Source: Coccinella septempunctata
Taxonomy: Eukaryota; Arthropoda; Insecta; Coleoptera; Coccinellidae
Direction of reading: 5' to 3'
Assembly: GCF_907165205.1 (NCBI RefSeq)
Contig: NC_058189.1
Coordinates: 53,842,270-53,906,269 of the forward strand
Length of the DNA: 64,000 bases
Shown here piece after piece: positions 44,108 through 55,488 of the stretch. A program made the translations under genes and the position numbers. The notes under the pieces are model-generated. The model was not told where the DNA came from and did not search any database. It was given only the letters and a program-made list of their open reading frames with translations. Numbering within the stretch: the first letter of the stretch is position 1; each line of letters opens with the position of its first letter.

Positions 44108-44860
44108 TAGGTGGAGTCCGGGAGACTTGCTCAGGTAGGAGACTTGAACCACCTCAAATATTTTAATTCAAATTTCGCGCTACCGGTATCGTAAATAGCT
44201 TGCAACATACTCTTAACAAGGCACAACTAGGGGAGGCTCCATTTTGGCTGCCATCAGAACAGTTCGGGAGTGAAAGGGTCGAACGTGTTAAGAAGTAAGA
44301 AATTGAAAATATCTGTGCGGGAGACTTGACCCATGCTATGGTGGAGAGATATAATCAGTGGTCCAAGTTTTCCTTACTGAGCTCAGATAATATAATAGTT
44401 CGCTTCCAAGAAAGAAAATTGAATAATAGAAATAAAAATTACAAAATATACAAACATTCAAAAGAGTAAAAAACATCTCGGAAATAAGTGAGAGTGACTC
44501 TGAAATAAAAAATATATATTTCAAACGTTGGAACATCTGATGCTGAAAACCTTGACATAGAATAGTGATTGGAAATTGTTTTCCTTCAGTGTTTTCCTGA
44601 TAAACGAACTTATCAAGTCTCTCTCGCCCTCTGTTCAACTCTCCCATGGGTTACAGAGATATGAGCCAATTTTCAGTTCCTGACAAAAGAATTGCTGTAC
44701 TCAAAATGTTCATCTCACCATTACTCTACAATTATCTATCGTTACCTATTTGGGCATGATATCTTCATGCAAAAAAATGAGCTGCTACCCTTTACAGATA
44801 CAAATTAAGTCGCTTCAGAGTGAAAAATGGTTCAATTCTCCTGGACACCCCATAAGTTCT
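44108..44860 (+). repeat. 0.8-kb dispersed repeat, copy 2
   Basis: Second copy of the repeat at 40812-41640, in the same orientation and about 3.3 kb downstream. It carries an extra roughly 85-bp segment near 44168-44260 (tttcgcgctaccggtatcg to aggctccattttggctgcc) that copy 1 lacks, which is either an insertion here or a deletion there. Divergence is moderate with many small indels. The minus frame 44336-44647 is likely chance. Confidence 0.7.
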
Positions 44861-45018
44861 TTGAAGCCCTGCAATATAGTTCGGATTATTAGAATTCTGG
44901 AAAGGCTAGCGGTAGACGACGTAATAGCGAGAAGAGCTATTATTTGAAACACAATTAATAGACATTAACGTAATGCAATGCAACTCCCCTTCAAATCTAC
45001 AATCTGATGCGTTGAATA

Positions 45019-45489
45019 CAGGGTGGGATTTTTAAAACAGACGAGATAACGGGCGGAATAAATTTATTTCGAAAAAATGCTCGGACATGTTGATTTTTGT
45101 TTAGAGGGGGACAACTTTTAAGGTCAAATTCACAACTATATCGCTTCAACCCTTAGTGTTAGAACACTAACCCCTAAATTTTGAATAAGAAATATAGGGT
45201 AAGTGATACCTCATTTGAAAGGTCTTTCTATCCTAAATTCAGCGTATTAATTTTTTTCTTATTTAATGCATTCGTTTTCGAGATATTCAATTTTGAGTTT
45301 TGTACAGTACCAGTCATTCTGCTAACCATGCTATGTGAAATCATCAATTATTTGACTAATTCATTCTGTGATTACGATGGTAACCGTTAATTGTCAACAT
45401 AAGACAACGAAATAATTATTATTGGTGATTACTTTCTTCAACAATTAAGGTGGTTGTCTCGTCTGTTTCGTTTTAGAAAGCCAACCCTG
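45019..45489. mobile_element. DNA element with CAGGGT ends, 471 bp
   Basis: Flanked by TA (45017-45018 and 45490-45491). The left end is CAGGGTGGGATTTTTAAAAC, then agacgagataac. The right end, inverted, is CAGGGTTGGCTTTCTAAAAC, then gaaacagacgagacaac. The termini resemble those of the CAGGGTG family, but the body is different. A perfect 8-bp hairpin (ttagtgtt, ag, aacactaa) is at 45153-45170. A 69-codon frame inside has no recognised motif. Confidence 0.7.
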
Positions 45490-45491
45490 TA

Positions 45492-46423
45492 TTTTTTCCT
45501 CAGATCTCCAGTGCCTGATACCACTCATCCCTATTAAGAGAGTTTCGCTTCCCATCAAAAAGCAGTTGAAGTTATAAAAAAGAATGAAGCAAGAAACAGG
45601 AGTAAAATATGAACGAGTTGGAGTTGTTTTTCGACATATTTAATTAAGTTGGTCGCACTATGAAGTGGCCCACACTGTGTATACACAGCTATTCGAGTGA
45701 ATGTCGAATACACCCTTTTTCATATGTGCATACCAAGCAATTAACCTTGAAAGACTTCAGTGTTATGTTACAAAAATCTGATACCTTCTCTCAGCCTGAT
45801 GTTATTCAGAGACAATCAATAAAGCAACTGTAAGTGTATCATTATATTCGCCTTGATCTCAAATGCAAAAACCCATGACTAACACTGAGCTTCATGTCGT
45901 AAATAAGACTACACCCGCCCCCATGTCACACTAGAACTGGTAAATCTGGTCTGCTATCAAACAACAGTGGAGGAGAAATTTCACCTTCGCTTCGCTAAGA
46001 CGAATATGCCATACAATGCGAAACTTTTTATCGGAATGAATGAGAAACAAGTCTTGTCGCGTTTAAACAAGCATCGATGTTTCATGTCAGGAGAAATGAG
46101 GTAGGTGGTGAATATGGCGAATTCGATGTGAAGGGAGAGTTTAAGAGGAATTTCAATTTCAGTTGGCTGGGACTGCCCAACAACAAAAATTTTTATGAAA
46201 GATCCACACTATTTTTTGACAAGGAATCACTTTTTCCGCAAATCGCTAGGAAATTTGACATCCCAGACAAAATTTCTCAAAGATTTCCTGACTGTTAGGA
46301 AATATTCATTTCCTTACTGTAAAGAAATATGTGTTCTATATAAATGAAAAGTGAAAACACCTTGTCTATAAGGAATTCATTTATATTTTGAAATTCTCAT
46401 TGCATTGCAGAAACATTTTTGAA
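45492..46423. other. No recognisable feature
   Basis: AT-rich DNA. A 73-codon plus frame at 46077-46298 shows no recognisable domain. It may belong to the left flank of the recombinase relic, but nothing proves it. Confidence 0.35.
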
Positions 46424-47427
46424 TCAGTTTGCTATATTTACAGTTATTTGACAGTTAGATACTACAATTATTGAAAATGAGAGGAACATTTTGGACAAAA
46501 TGTGAGGTAGTAGGGTTATTTTGTTGAATATTTCGTACTTGACAATTTTATTTGCCACTTTATTGTTAAGAGATTCTTCGATAGATCCTTCAGCAACTTT
46601 TGGTGATTTCCATCCGCCATGCCTGTTTAAAACAGTTATATCGACACCAGAGTCAACCAATATTGTTGCTGAAGACTGACAAAAGCAATATATTCTTCTT
46701 CTGAATTGATGTAATACAAATAATTGTCCACACCCCTTTCCTCTTTGATATTTGAAGAAAAATCGGTCACTGTTCATATTTTCTGGTCTTAACGAAACAT
46801 AGTTTCGATAAAGATTCAAGTACATCTGATTAACTACAAATGATCTTGGTTTGATGGTCTTCCAATCAGGTATGCTAATTCTTAGATTCTAGGTTTTCTA
46901 TATCGTGTAGTCATTCAAACTAACTCATATATTTTAGGCCCCAGAAATATCAAATTATGAAGCACCCTGAAAAATGAATGAATGTGTAGGTATTCTGAAT
47001 ATAAATGAAAACCTTAATCATTAAATTTTCTTTTCCTGGAGCTTCCTGGATATATCTTTCGATTTCTTCCATCGTTAAAATCTTATTTCTTTGCCCTATA
47101 ACCTTGAGCTTGCCGTTTCAATAAAGAACGAAGTTTTGAATATGTAGGTATATCTACATTGTGTTGAATTGCAAGGGTTGACTTCGACATTGAATAATTG
47201 GCCCACAATGTTCAAGATTTTATATTCAAACAAAGGTCTAGGAAGTATGCCATTATAACATTTTCCAATAAAGAACTCTTGCGATAGTCCATGAAACGTT
47301 TAAAAGCATATTCGTTTTTTTCTCTTGATTTCTTTGGTAATAATTCTTTTAAAGCAGTTTTCACTGCCTCAACTAGCTCTGGGATAATCCCAGAAATGGA
47401 AATGGAAAATTCATTATGACTTATCAT
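46424..47427 (-). pseudogene. Crypton-like tyrosine recombinase relic
   Basis: Reading leftward on the minus strand: an N-terminal core-binding-type segment (47427-47212) with VKTALKELLPKKSREKNEY, AFKRFMDYRKSS and NVIMAYFLDL; then, in other frames, RSLLKRQAQGYRAKK and TMEEIERYIQEAPGKENLM; a stop-ridden stretch where the first catalytic Arg should be (GA, stop, NI, stop, ELV); then MYLNLYRNYVSLRP to RFFFKYQRGKG and the catalytic C-terminus ATILVDSGVDITVLNRHGGW and KSPKVAEGSIEESLNN. This matches the recombinase of Crypton-type elements: one decayed gene without any reverse transcriptase nearby. DIRS or Ngaro origin is possible but less likely. The catalytic Tyr (normally AEGYIE) is Ser at 46583-46585. 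Confidence 0.75.
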
Positions 47428-47506
47428 TCTACACTGTTTTCGAAAACACCAGCAATAAAATCTATATGCGTCAAGTTTGACAATTCAACATGATATACAC
47501 AATATA

Positions 47507-48948
47507 CACTGATGCGCAAAAAAATTAACGCACATTATGGAAATCTCAAATTTATTCTTCAACTGAAGGTGTTCTCAATGATAATTATTTTTATCAGAAT
47601 TATGCATGCATATGTTATCCACTTTCAACGGTTTTCTTCAATACAGATGTTTTTTCCCAGCAGGAATAAAAAAAATGATATTATCAGATTTTGAATGTAT
47701 TGACTATATTGCAAAAGCAATTGTTCTCGATTAATTCTAGTGATCAATAGTTTTTCTTTCGTTTGATTTTCTACACTCGATCGCTATGCAACGCGAAACA
47801 CGTAATTTGACCCAAGAGGAATGTGCCCAAGCGGTAGTTTTGCGAGAAGAAGGGTGGACATACACAAGAATTGCAGAAAGGTTTGTAGTTTCCCATACAA
47901 GTGTGTCCAGAATGTTGCAGCGATTCCGGGAGACAGGTATGAATGTCCGAAGACCAGGACAGGGTAGACCACGGGTAACAACTGCCATTCAAGAACGTTA
48001 CTTGTGAGTTTCTTCGTTGAGACAACGGTTTGCAACCGCTCGCCTCCTTCGAATTCAGCGTGAGCAAACTCATGAGGTGCAAATTAGCACTCAGACAATA
48101 AGAAATCGCCTCAGAGAATATGATTTAAGGCCTCGTGTCGCATCAAGAGGCCCAGCTCTTACCCCAGCCCATCGAAGGGTGCGTTTGGATTTTGCGAGAG
48201 AGCATATCCATTGGGAAGAGGCCGATTTGAAAAGAGTTCTCTTCACAGATGAGTCTAGATTCTGCCTCTACAATTGTGATCGACATTCCCTTATATACAG
48301 ACGTCCACATGAAAGATATGCTCAGTGCAATTTCCTGAATACTACTGATTTCGGGGGAGGATCGATTATGGTATGGGGTGGAATATCTTTGACTGCTCGC
48401 TCAGACCTAGTGGTCGTTGATAATGGAGCTATGAATGCTGATAAGTATATAAGGAACATTCTTGAAGAGCATGCCCCATACATTGGTGAAAATTTCATTT
48501 TTATGGACGATAATGCCAGACACCATAGTGCGCGCATCGTTCAGGAGTACCTTGAAGAGGTTGAAGTCTCTCGAATGGAATGGCCAGCAAGAAGTCCAGA
48601 TCTCAATCCGATTAAGCAGGTTTGGGACAACCTCAATAGAAGGCTGAGAAGTTCAGAAAATCATCCAGATACTCTTAATGACTTAGGAATCCAAATCGGA
48701 GAAATCTGGGAAGGATTAGATCAAAACATTTTAAGATCACTCATTTTGAGTATGAACCGTCGTTGCCGAGCTGTAATTAACGCAAGAGGTGGAAATACCA
48801 AGTATTAAATCACTTATCAGCTTTTCAGTATTTTGAAAATTGTTCATTTCTCTTCTTTCACATAGGATTCGGTGAAATACTGAATTTTCCTTGCATTTAA
48901 TGTGTCTTGTTTCGTTCAAAACCTTCTCGTTAATTTTTTCGCGCAGTG
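47507..48948 (+). mobile_element. Tc1-like transposon, nearly intact
   Basis: 1442 bp, flanked by TA at 47505-47506 and 48949-48950. The ends are CACTGATGCGCAAAAAAATT plus AACG (left) and, inverted, CACTGCGCGAAAAAATTAACG (right), about 23 bp with a 2-bp indel. It carries one transposase frame with a single stop and a catalytic substitution, listed separately. It is the best preserved autonomous-type element in the window and so probably the youngest insertion of its class here, but it is not functional. Confidence 0.93.
47786..48808 (+). pseudogene. Tc1-like transposase with one stop and E-to-K
   Basis: A 340-codon frame from ATG 47786 to TAA, interrupted only by TGA at 48005-48007 (codon 74; one C-to-T change from CGA would explain it). 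The N-terminus holds the paired-type helix-turn-helix (LTQEECAQAVVLREEGWTYT, then IAERFVVSHTSVSRML), followed by a GRPR hinge (GQGRPRVT) and a second helix-turn-helix. The catalytic DDE core has FTDESRF (Asp 155), FMDDNARHHSA (Asp 242) and SPDLNPIKQVWDNL. The third residue, expected Glu 35 positions after the second Asp, is Lys (48614-48616). GGGSIMVWGGIS is the usual Gly-rich box. Otherwise it is full length for the family. Confidence 0.93.
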
Positions 48949-48950
48949 TA

Positions 48951-49077
48951 AATATTCTTTTGAATTAGAGTCAATCTTAAAACAATGAAGCGGGTGTAAA
49001 GAAATGACAACAAGAGACAGATCCTAAAACCTGTTCCTCGTTCCAGATCTCAGTGAAAGCAGAGGAAAAATGTCAAC
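48951..49077. other. Short unassigned spacer
   Basis: AT-rich spacer between the Tc1-like element and the LINE UTR-like relic. No feature seen. Confidence 0.3.
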
Positions 49078-49230
49078 GGGGTACCATACATATCTTCGTA
49101 TGATACTTAAAAAAACAGAGATAAAAACCTCAGAAAAAGCTCTCTGTTTGCCCGTATAAGTGTGATGATAATGAATTTGTATGAAAAATAAGCAGAAATT
49201 ATTAAATTTAAGGACATCTTCATAGGAAAA
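49078..49230 (-). repeat. Possible third copy of the LINE UTR relic
   Basis: ggggtaccatacatatcttc, then gtatgatac, aaaaacctcag and tttgcccgtataagtg align loosely with 2870-2950 and 7235-7310. This would be only the 3' UTR part of that LINE family. The match is diverged. Confidence 0.4.
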
Positions 49231-49564
49231 AATCCAAAAGCTTCTTCCCTCTTCTTTCTACCATGATCGTTGACGAAGTAAGAATAATCTGAAAAAAAAA
49301 AAAAAAAAAACGAGAGGGTTCTGAATTTTATATTTCTCATTAAAAAATTTTCAAATTTATAACCCATCTCAAAAAAGAATCGGTCACCGAAGGAATGCCT
49401 TCGAAAACACCCTGAAATTTATATTTTCTGAAACATTAATACGTTTCCATAGTAACGCAACCAATTTTATTACGAATTTCAAAGCACTATTTATTTAGAA
49501 ATGAAATAAATAAATTTCAAAATCAATTGATATCTGTCGAATTTCAAACGATTTGCGGAAAAAC
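49231..49564. other. No recognisable feature
   Basis: AT-rich stretch with an A run of 18 near 49292. No coding signal. Confidence 0.35.
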
Positions 49565-49680
49565 AGTATGTTTATCTAGTAGAAAAAGCCACATTCCTGG
49601 ACTCTACTTAGCCTCTACTTAGCAATTTTCACAGATGTCCAGGAATGTTAAGCTTTTTCTGCCCGGTAAACAATGTACAA
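49565..49680. mobile_element. Hairpin-forming MITE-like sequence
   Basis: Strong inverted repeat: agaaaaagccacattcctgg plus ac (49581-49602) against gtccaggaatgttaagcttt plus ttct (49637-49660). Weaker pairing continues outward (tgtttatc versus, inverted, tgtttacc). The loop contains an exact tandem duplication of ctctacttagc. It may be a small MITE; no target duplication is resolved. Confidence 0.5.
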
Positions 49681-49809
49681 TTCTTTCACATAAAGAAAGG
49701 TTAATAAATAAAAGGTTTCATTTACACACTTCATATTTGACGTTTTGTGATCTAGTGCAGCACTAGTTCTACCAGTGGAATTCTATTACATCCGTATTCA
49801 CCAAGATAA

Positions 49810-50060
49810 GTGGTCAAATTCTCATGGACGAAACACAAACGAGATCCTGTCAGAATTCATCAGTCTGATGCAATACCAAAATTGATCCACTCAGGGTTAG
49901 ATCGCGGAAACATGCCCAACGATTGGATTTCAGCAAAGGTCAGCCTCATTATATCGAACGTGTCTGTATCAAGAAAAAAACCCGGTGTCGGAGAACTACA
50001 AAACAAAGCACCGAAGGAACTAGCGCCAAGAGTTAAATGCCAGACTAGCGTTGGAGGTAC
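49810..50060 (+). pseudogene. Possible LINE reverse transcriptase relic
   Basis: One frame reads IPKLIHSGLDRGNMPNDW and ISAKVSLI. After a one-base shift the next reads RKNPVSENYK. The pair resembles the start of the LINE polymerase domain (typically a slot for ..LD.G..P..W..A.V.PI.KKG...NYRP). The frame continues to 50136 without recognisable motif. The assignment rests on a short stretch and a presumed frameshift. Confidence 0.35.
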
Positions 50061-50136
50061 CGCACCTATCTCAGATATTAACATATTGGTCGACTTGCCC
50101 CACTGTAGTTACATAACTGTACTCTCGATACCCTAG

Positions 50137-50578
50137 GAACGATTGACTTATGACTTATGAGCATCATTGGTGGCACGAACACGAAGATATTTTCTTAATC
50201 ATTCTGCATTTTTGCTACCGGAAGAACCACGGTCAGGATGCCTATATGAGAGTATCACTACCGTTAAACCATTATGGAGATTTCGGTGCTATAGGAGGTG
50301 AATTGTTGATGAGAGGCGGTCGTTTGTTCCTCAAGAAACCTCTCGGTCCTAAGAAATTTCCTTTTTAGCGAAACGGATGATTTCCCGTGGCGACTTGTTG
50401 GTCTGCTGGTGTCAATTAGGTTCGTTCTGTTTTTATGTTTTGTTGGTATCTACACAGTAGGTGTTCGGTGTTTTGCCGATTCGGGAAACTTACAGAGAGT
50501 TACCTCTTACCTCTTACGGCTGAATAAAGATAAGCTTTGCCACTGAGCAGCTTGATATTTTTTTATATATTAAGGATA
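50137..50578. other. No recognisable feature
   Basis: A 72-codon frame at 50150-50368 shows no known motif. Composition is less AT-rich than average. Confidence 0.3.
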
Positions 50579-51425
50579 CGAGGATGTATTGATATCTAGT
50601 AATCCTAGACCAGTTCCATGCATGAAAAAAATATTGCGTTACCATAGCAACGAACTCATTAGAAGTGGCAGTGTGAATTTTGAGGTCAAAAAAGTAAACC
50701 AGAGTTACGCAATAAATTAAAAGAAAGGAGATGTCCACCGAAATTGTGAAAATCGAAAAATTGGAGGATCGAGCCATCAACAAGTACCTGTATTTAAAAG
50801 GGGTCAGAGGTAAGCAGATTTACGAAGATATGCTTAATACCCTTGGTGATCAATGTCCTTCGTATGAAACCGTGAAAAATTGGACTGCGAGCTACAAAAG
50901 AGGTAAATTTTCCATTGAAAATGATGATGATCGGGAAGGCCAGTTTTTGTGTCAGTCCCCGAAAATATCGATGCAGTTCATGACAATGATTTTATCATTC
51001 TTAAAAGGAAATGATACTATGGATGAGACTTGGGTACATTTCTACGATCCACAAACAAAGCAACAATCGATGGAATGGCGACACTCTGGTTCTCCAAGAC
51101 CTAAGAAGTTTCGTGTCCAAAAATCTGCAGGAAAAGTTCTTGCTTCAGTTTTTTGAGATTGCCATGGAGTAATCGTGATTGATTATTTGGATAAGGGTAG
51201 AACAATAACCGGAGATTACTATTCGACATTACTGACACTCTACGGGAAAAAATTAAAGAGAAAAGACTTAAAAAGCTATCCAAAGGTGCTTCGTTTTTGC
51301 AGGACAACGACCCTGCACTCAAATCTTATGTTGCCATGAAAAAAATTAGTGATTTAGGGTTTGAATAACTAGGACACCCCCTAGTTCCACCTATAGTAGG
51401 CTAAGAATTTTTCAATATATCCTCG
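50579..51425 (+). mobile_element. Mariner element copy 4, internally deleted
   Basis: 847 bp, flanked by TA at 50577-50578 and 51426-51427. The left end is CGAGGATGTATTGATATCTA and the right end, inverted, CGAGGATATATTGAAAAATT. It keeps the full 5' leader and start of the transposase. It lacks the segment between the first helix-turn-helix and the first catalytic motif, and has a second deletion removing the SPDLAPSD region and the C-terminal tail. Confidence 0.93.
50731..51156 (+). pseudogene. Mariner transposase, internally deleted (copy 4)
   Basis: A 141-codon frame beginning MSTEIVKIEKLEDRAINKYL, the authentic N-terminus, followed by RGKQIYEDMLNTLGDQCPSY and ETVKNWTASYKRGKF (first helix-turn-helix). 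A small deletion shifts the frame (EGQFLCQSPKISMQF instead of the SVSVPENIDAV linker). A larger deletion joins it back in frame to TMDETWVHFYDPQTKQQSME, SGSPRPKKFRVQKSAGK and VLASVF, then a stop replaces Trp. The first catalytic Asp is kept here, unlike copies 2 and 6. The second Asp motif (QDNDPALKSYVA) survives beyond the stop. Confidence 0.9.
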
Positions 51426-51427
51426 TA

Positions 51428-52939
51428 TATTTGGATCTTTTTACAAGCCAACTTTGGAAAATAAATCGATGGCTTCAGATTGCTGTATCATTCTGGTTAG
51501 AATTCCTTTTTTTTCCACTTCTGTTTCCCCATGTTTCAAACTGAATTCTCGCGAAATCAAATTTCAGATTCCTCTTGTACTATCGAATCAATTTTTTTCT
51601 GTGAATTTCATAAACGGCTTCCAAATATTCTAGCTGGTTTTTAATTATTTCAGACATTATCCTTCTGCTTTGTTACCAGGATTTCCACATTGTTGCTTTA
51701 CTAGTAGACATCGTCAGATAGATCTTCTCGATCAGAGCGTACAATTGTTTGAAATTTGATATTACCAAGTATGTAATAGCTATCAGCTCAACTCTCCCTT
51801 GAACGTTGTCTTTCACCATTTTATTGAATATCTAAACTTTTGGTCTCTTCATAAGACATACTCGTATATCCTACATCATCACTTAATCCAATTCTGAAAT
51901 TACGATTGTTGGAGGGTTTGAACAAGAAGGAGATTGTAACAACATTTTTCACTAATTTGGGGGAATTTTATTGGTGAGATTTTGAACTAATTTTTTACAC
52001 TTGTGTCCTGAGTCTTTTCTGTTAGTTGATATCGAAATGAGCCATTTCATAAAATCGTTAAAGTAATTGAATAATGAGAAAAATTCTAAAGTGTCCATTT
52101 CAATTTATGGTTTCTTAAACGAAACCAAATAATATATTCATCAGTTAAAAAATGCTACATTTTCACCAGTCCTACCTTCTGTTAACAAAAAGCCTCACCG
52201 TTAAATACACCCTGTAATTACAACTAGAACACGGTCTTTGATTCAGTCCATCATTGTATTCTTGTACAACTAGGAGTTCAAAAACTGAATACTGGGGTAT
52301 TGCAACTTGTGGAAAACTTTCTGAGACTGAAGGAGGGTCTCAATGAAAGTGATACCAGATTTAAGGCTACACCAAATTCCAAATTTGAGTGTTGATGTAC
52401 TCAGACAAATAAAACAGGGCTTCATAAAAGAATCAATTGAGGTTACCGATGAATTGGTTGAAAAACCTCTCGAAGACTCCAGGACGCTATTTTTTAAACT
52501 ATAGTTCTATTCGATAATAATACTCCAGTTTCTCAGATTAAATCAGTCTATGTTGCATGGATGTTTTACTGCAACTTGCTTGATTTATTACCTACTACTG
52601 AATTACTATGCCTTGACCTTTCTTCGAGGACCCACCTCTATTATATTGATTAATAGTGTATTTTATATAATGAATAGAGACATCCTGTATCATGTTTCAC
52701 GTTTATTGTTTCGAGGGAAATTTTTCAACTCAGTTATCATCAACTGTGACTACTCCATTGTTTTACTTTCCGTTGTTTTTCTGCATTTGGGAATGAAGTT
52801 GTTGGAAGAAAAAAATATAAAATCATGCAATTAGGAGTACCTATGCTTTTTTTCAATATATGTATAATTTATTGATTACTGGTTGTTATTTCTTATGCGC
52901 TTTGAATCAAAAGTCAAATTACCGCCTGTAGTCTGTATA
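51428..52939. other. No recognisable feature
   Basis: AT-rich DNA. A taaatacaccctgtaattac near 52204 resembles a lone element end. A 94-codon hydrophobic frame at 52550-52834 has no recognised motif. Confidence 0.35.
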
Positions 52940-54627
52940 CAGGGTGTGGCGTAATGAATGGATAATATTGAGCCTGGAGGTAGAGGACTCTATGGCGGTT
53001 CAGAAAAATATATTTTACGTTTAGTAAAAGTGCCTTGGTTTTCGAGATATTGAAGATTTTCGAAAATTCAAGAGAATTACACCCTTCGCCACTCGTTTTG
53101 CAGGCAAGACTCCAAATGAAGGAATTTTTTCAAACTGTTTTTTGGATAGTATTCCTGGATAGATGATCTATCGAATGTAATTCATTATTTTTCAGGCGCA
53201 TGAATAGTTCTTCATGAAAAAAAGATCTAACTCAACTTTTCCGTTTTGCAAATTTTTTTTCATAAGTTCAACCTAGCGCGGTGTAAAAAAATAATATGGT
53301 TTCCTGAGAGCCAATGCAAGAAAAAACATGCCAGTTTCATTGAGATTCCGAAATGGTATAACTCTCTGTATTCTCAGCATTTGATACCTACAAAATAAAT
53401 TCCTATTGCAATCAATTGAGGCCCAGTTTAATGTAAACAGTGTTTCTAAAATTTTTATCAGCTAAAATGAGAAATGCAAGCAGAATGAAGCAATCATCTA
53501 TAAGAAGGTATAGAGCATTTACTGAAGCTCATGGTGGCCTCTTAGAGAATCTTTTGTGATATTTAATTCAATGAAACGATACTGATTTTAGAATTGTTGA
53601 TATCAATACAATAAAACTATGATTAGAAAGTGTAGACTCTAGAGCATGTATCAGAACTCATGGTGGCATCATTTGTGATTTGTGAAACTTTATTCAATGA
53701 AACGATATTTTAAAATTGTTATTTTTTCTCGTTTTCTTCTATTATTGAACCCCAACGTTGTGAAATCAATATTTTCAAGTTGATTTCAAGTTATGCATTA
53801 AATTTCAGCATTTTTGTAACAAGGGTCTTGACTCAATGTAATAAAAATTACCCAATTTTCAGCTTTTTTTCTTGATTACAAAGGTGCTAAAATTCACTTC
53901 GTTACTTGAAATTCGCTTAACAACTATTAACTTTATAACTATAGGGCTTAATAATGAAAGAATACGAGGGAAAAAAACCAATTTTAAAATATTGTTTAAT
54001 TGAATCGAGTTCCACAAAAAGTATTCAAAGTGTGCATCAGGAGCTGTACTAGATGCTCTACAACTTCATATGAATAATTGCTTTATTCTGCTTGCAAGTC
54101 TCATCTCAGTTGCTAAAAATTAAAGAAAAAGGCTTACGTCAAACTCTGCCTTGACTCATTGTAATAGAAATTTATTTTGTATTTAATGTTGAAAATAGAG
54201 TGAGTTATACCATTTCAGAATCTCAGTGAAACAGGCATGTTTTCTCCTGCTTTGGCACTCAGGTAACCATATTATTTTTCACACCACGCTGGGTTGAACT
54301 GGGTTGAAAAAAAATTAGTAAAACGGAAAATTTGAGTTAATTCTTTTATTCATGAAAAACTATTCATGCGCCTCAGAAATGATAATTTACATTCGATAGC
54401 GCATCTATCTAGGAATACTATCCAAAAAACAGTTTGAAAAAATTCCTTTATTTGGAGTCTTGCCTGCAAAAAGAGTGGCGAAGGGTGTGATTTTCTTGAA
54501 TTTTCGAAAATCTGGAATATTTCGAAAACCAAGGCACTTTTACTAGACATAAAATATATTTTTCTGAACTGCCATAAAGTCCTCTACCTGCAGGCTCCAT
54601 ATTATCCATTCATTACGCCACACCCTG
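52940..54627. mobile_element. Foldback-type element with long inverted arms
   Basis: 1688 bp, flanked by TA at 52938-52939 and 54628-54629. The left end CAGGGTGTGGCGTAATGAAT and the right end are inverted copies, and similarity continues for roughly 430 bp at high identity (for example gccttggttttcgagatatt versus inverted gccttggttttcgaaatatt, and gacaatgcgcctgaaa-type blocks). It then runs at lower identity to about 53550 and 54020 (gcaagcagaatgaagcaat versus inverted gcaagcagaataaagcaat). The centre holds a direct duplication of about 129-bp period (53512 and 53641, gagcat..actgaagctcatggtgg-like). No transposase. The arms could form a very long hairpin. Confidence 0.88.
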
Positions 54628-54629
54628 TA

Positions 54630-55352
54630 TATCATGTAACTTATGATCGATCTAACGAGATCACCAAAAATAAATAGGTGAAATTTTAACATGCAGCCAT
54701 ACGTGTGCGTACACAGTGATTTGCGTGACATGAAATATTGTAGTCCGGGTGATTGCGTCCATGATCGTGAACTCTATTGTAAACAATCCTGTCATTCTAG
54801 ATACGGCATTGATGTCACCGACCTACGTGTGAGGAATGTAAGCATCCTAATACGAAGACGAGGTGGGCTTTACGACAGCAACATCATCATTGAAGATGGC
54901 ATAATTCTTATGAGGAGACGGTCGAGGAAAGATTGAATGGAAATATTCAAGAGCCGTATTGAAATTTCCTGCAGATTTGAATCCATCCATAAAAAGACTA
55001 GCACCAGCGTCTTCGCTCGCTTAATATTATTATTGTAAAACGCAAGTCTACGAGTTATTATGCACCTTTCCGTTTTCATGCCAATAAATAAAGATCCTGT
55101 GAATTAGACACGTCAACTAATAACGCACAAAACCCGGTATTCACTGTTTGTATAAAAATGCTAGAACAGATCAATTTATTTATTAAATTACGCAACATGC
55201 TGTTGCTGTGGATGTTTGACTTGATGGGATCACATGGCTCCAAGATCCACGCTCGATCTAATTTCTTGACGGAACTTGAAATCTTCAACCTGCCATAACT
55301 CGCGAAATTTTTTTCGAAAAAATACATTATAGCAGTCTCATTCAATTTTATA
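54630..55352. other. Unassigned block with a Cys-containing frame
   Basis: A plus frame at 54691-54936 (81 codons) reads MQPYVCVHSDLRDMKYCSPG and DCVHDRELYCKQSCHSRYG, with six cysteines in the first 36 residues. I find no matching family, no signal peptide and no splice context. The DNA here is less AT-rich than usual, so a small gene, an exon or regulatory DNA are all possible. Confidence 0.25.
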
Positions 55353-55488
55353 CGAGGATATATTGAAAAATTCTTAGTCTACTATAGAACCAAACAAAAT
55401 TTCAATGTCAAAATATTTTATTACCCAACATATTCTCCTCTTAATTGGATACATTTATTACAGTGAACCTGCAACGTCTCTAGACCTT

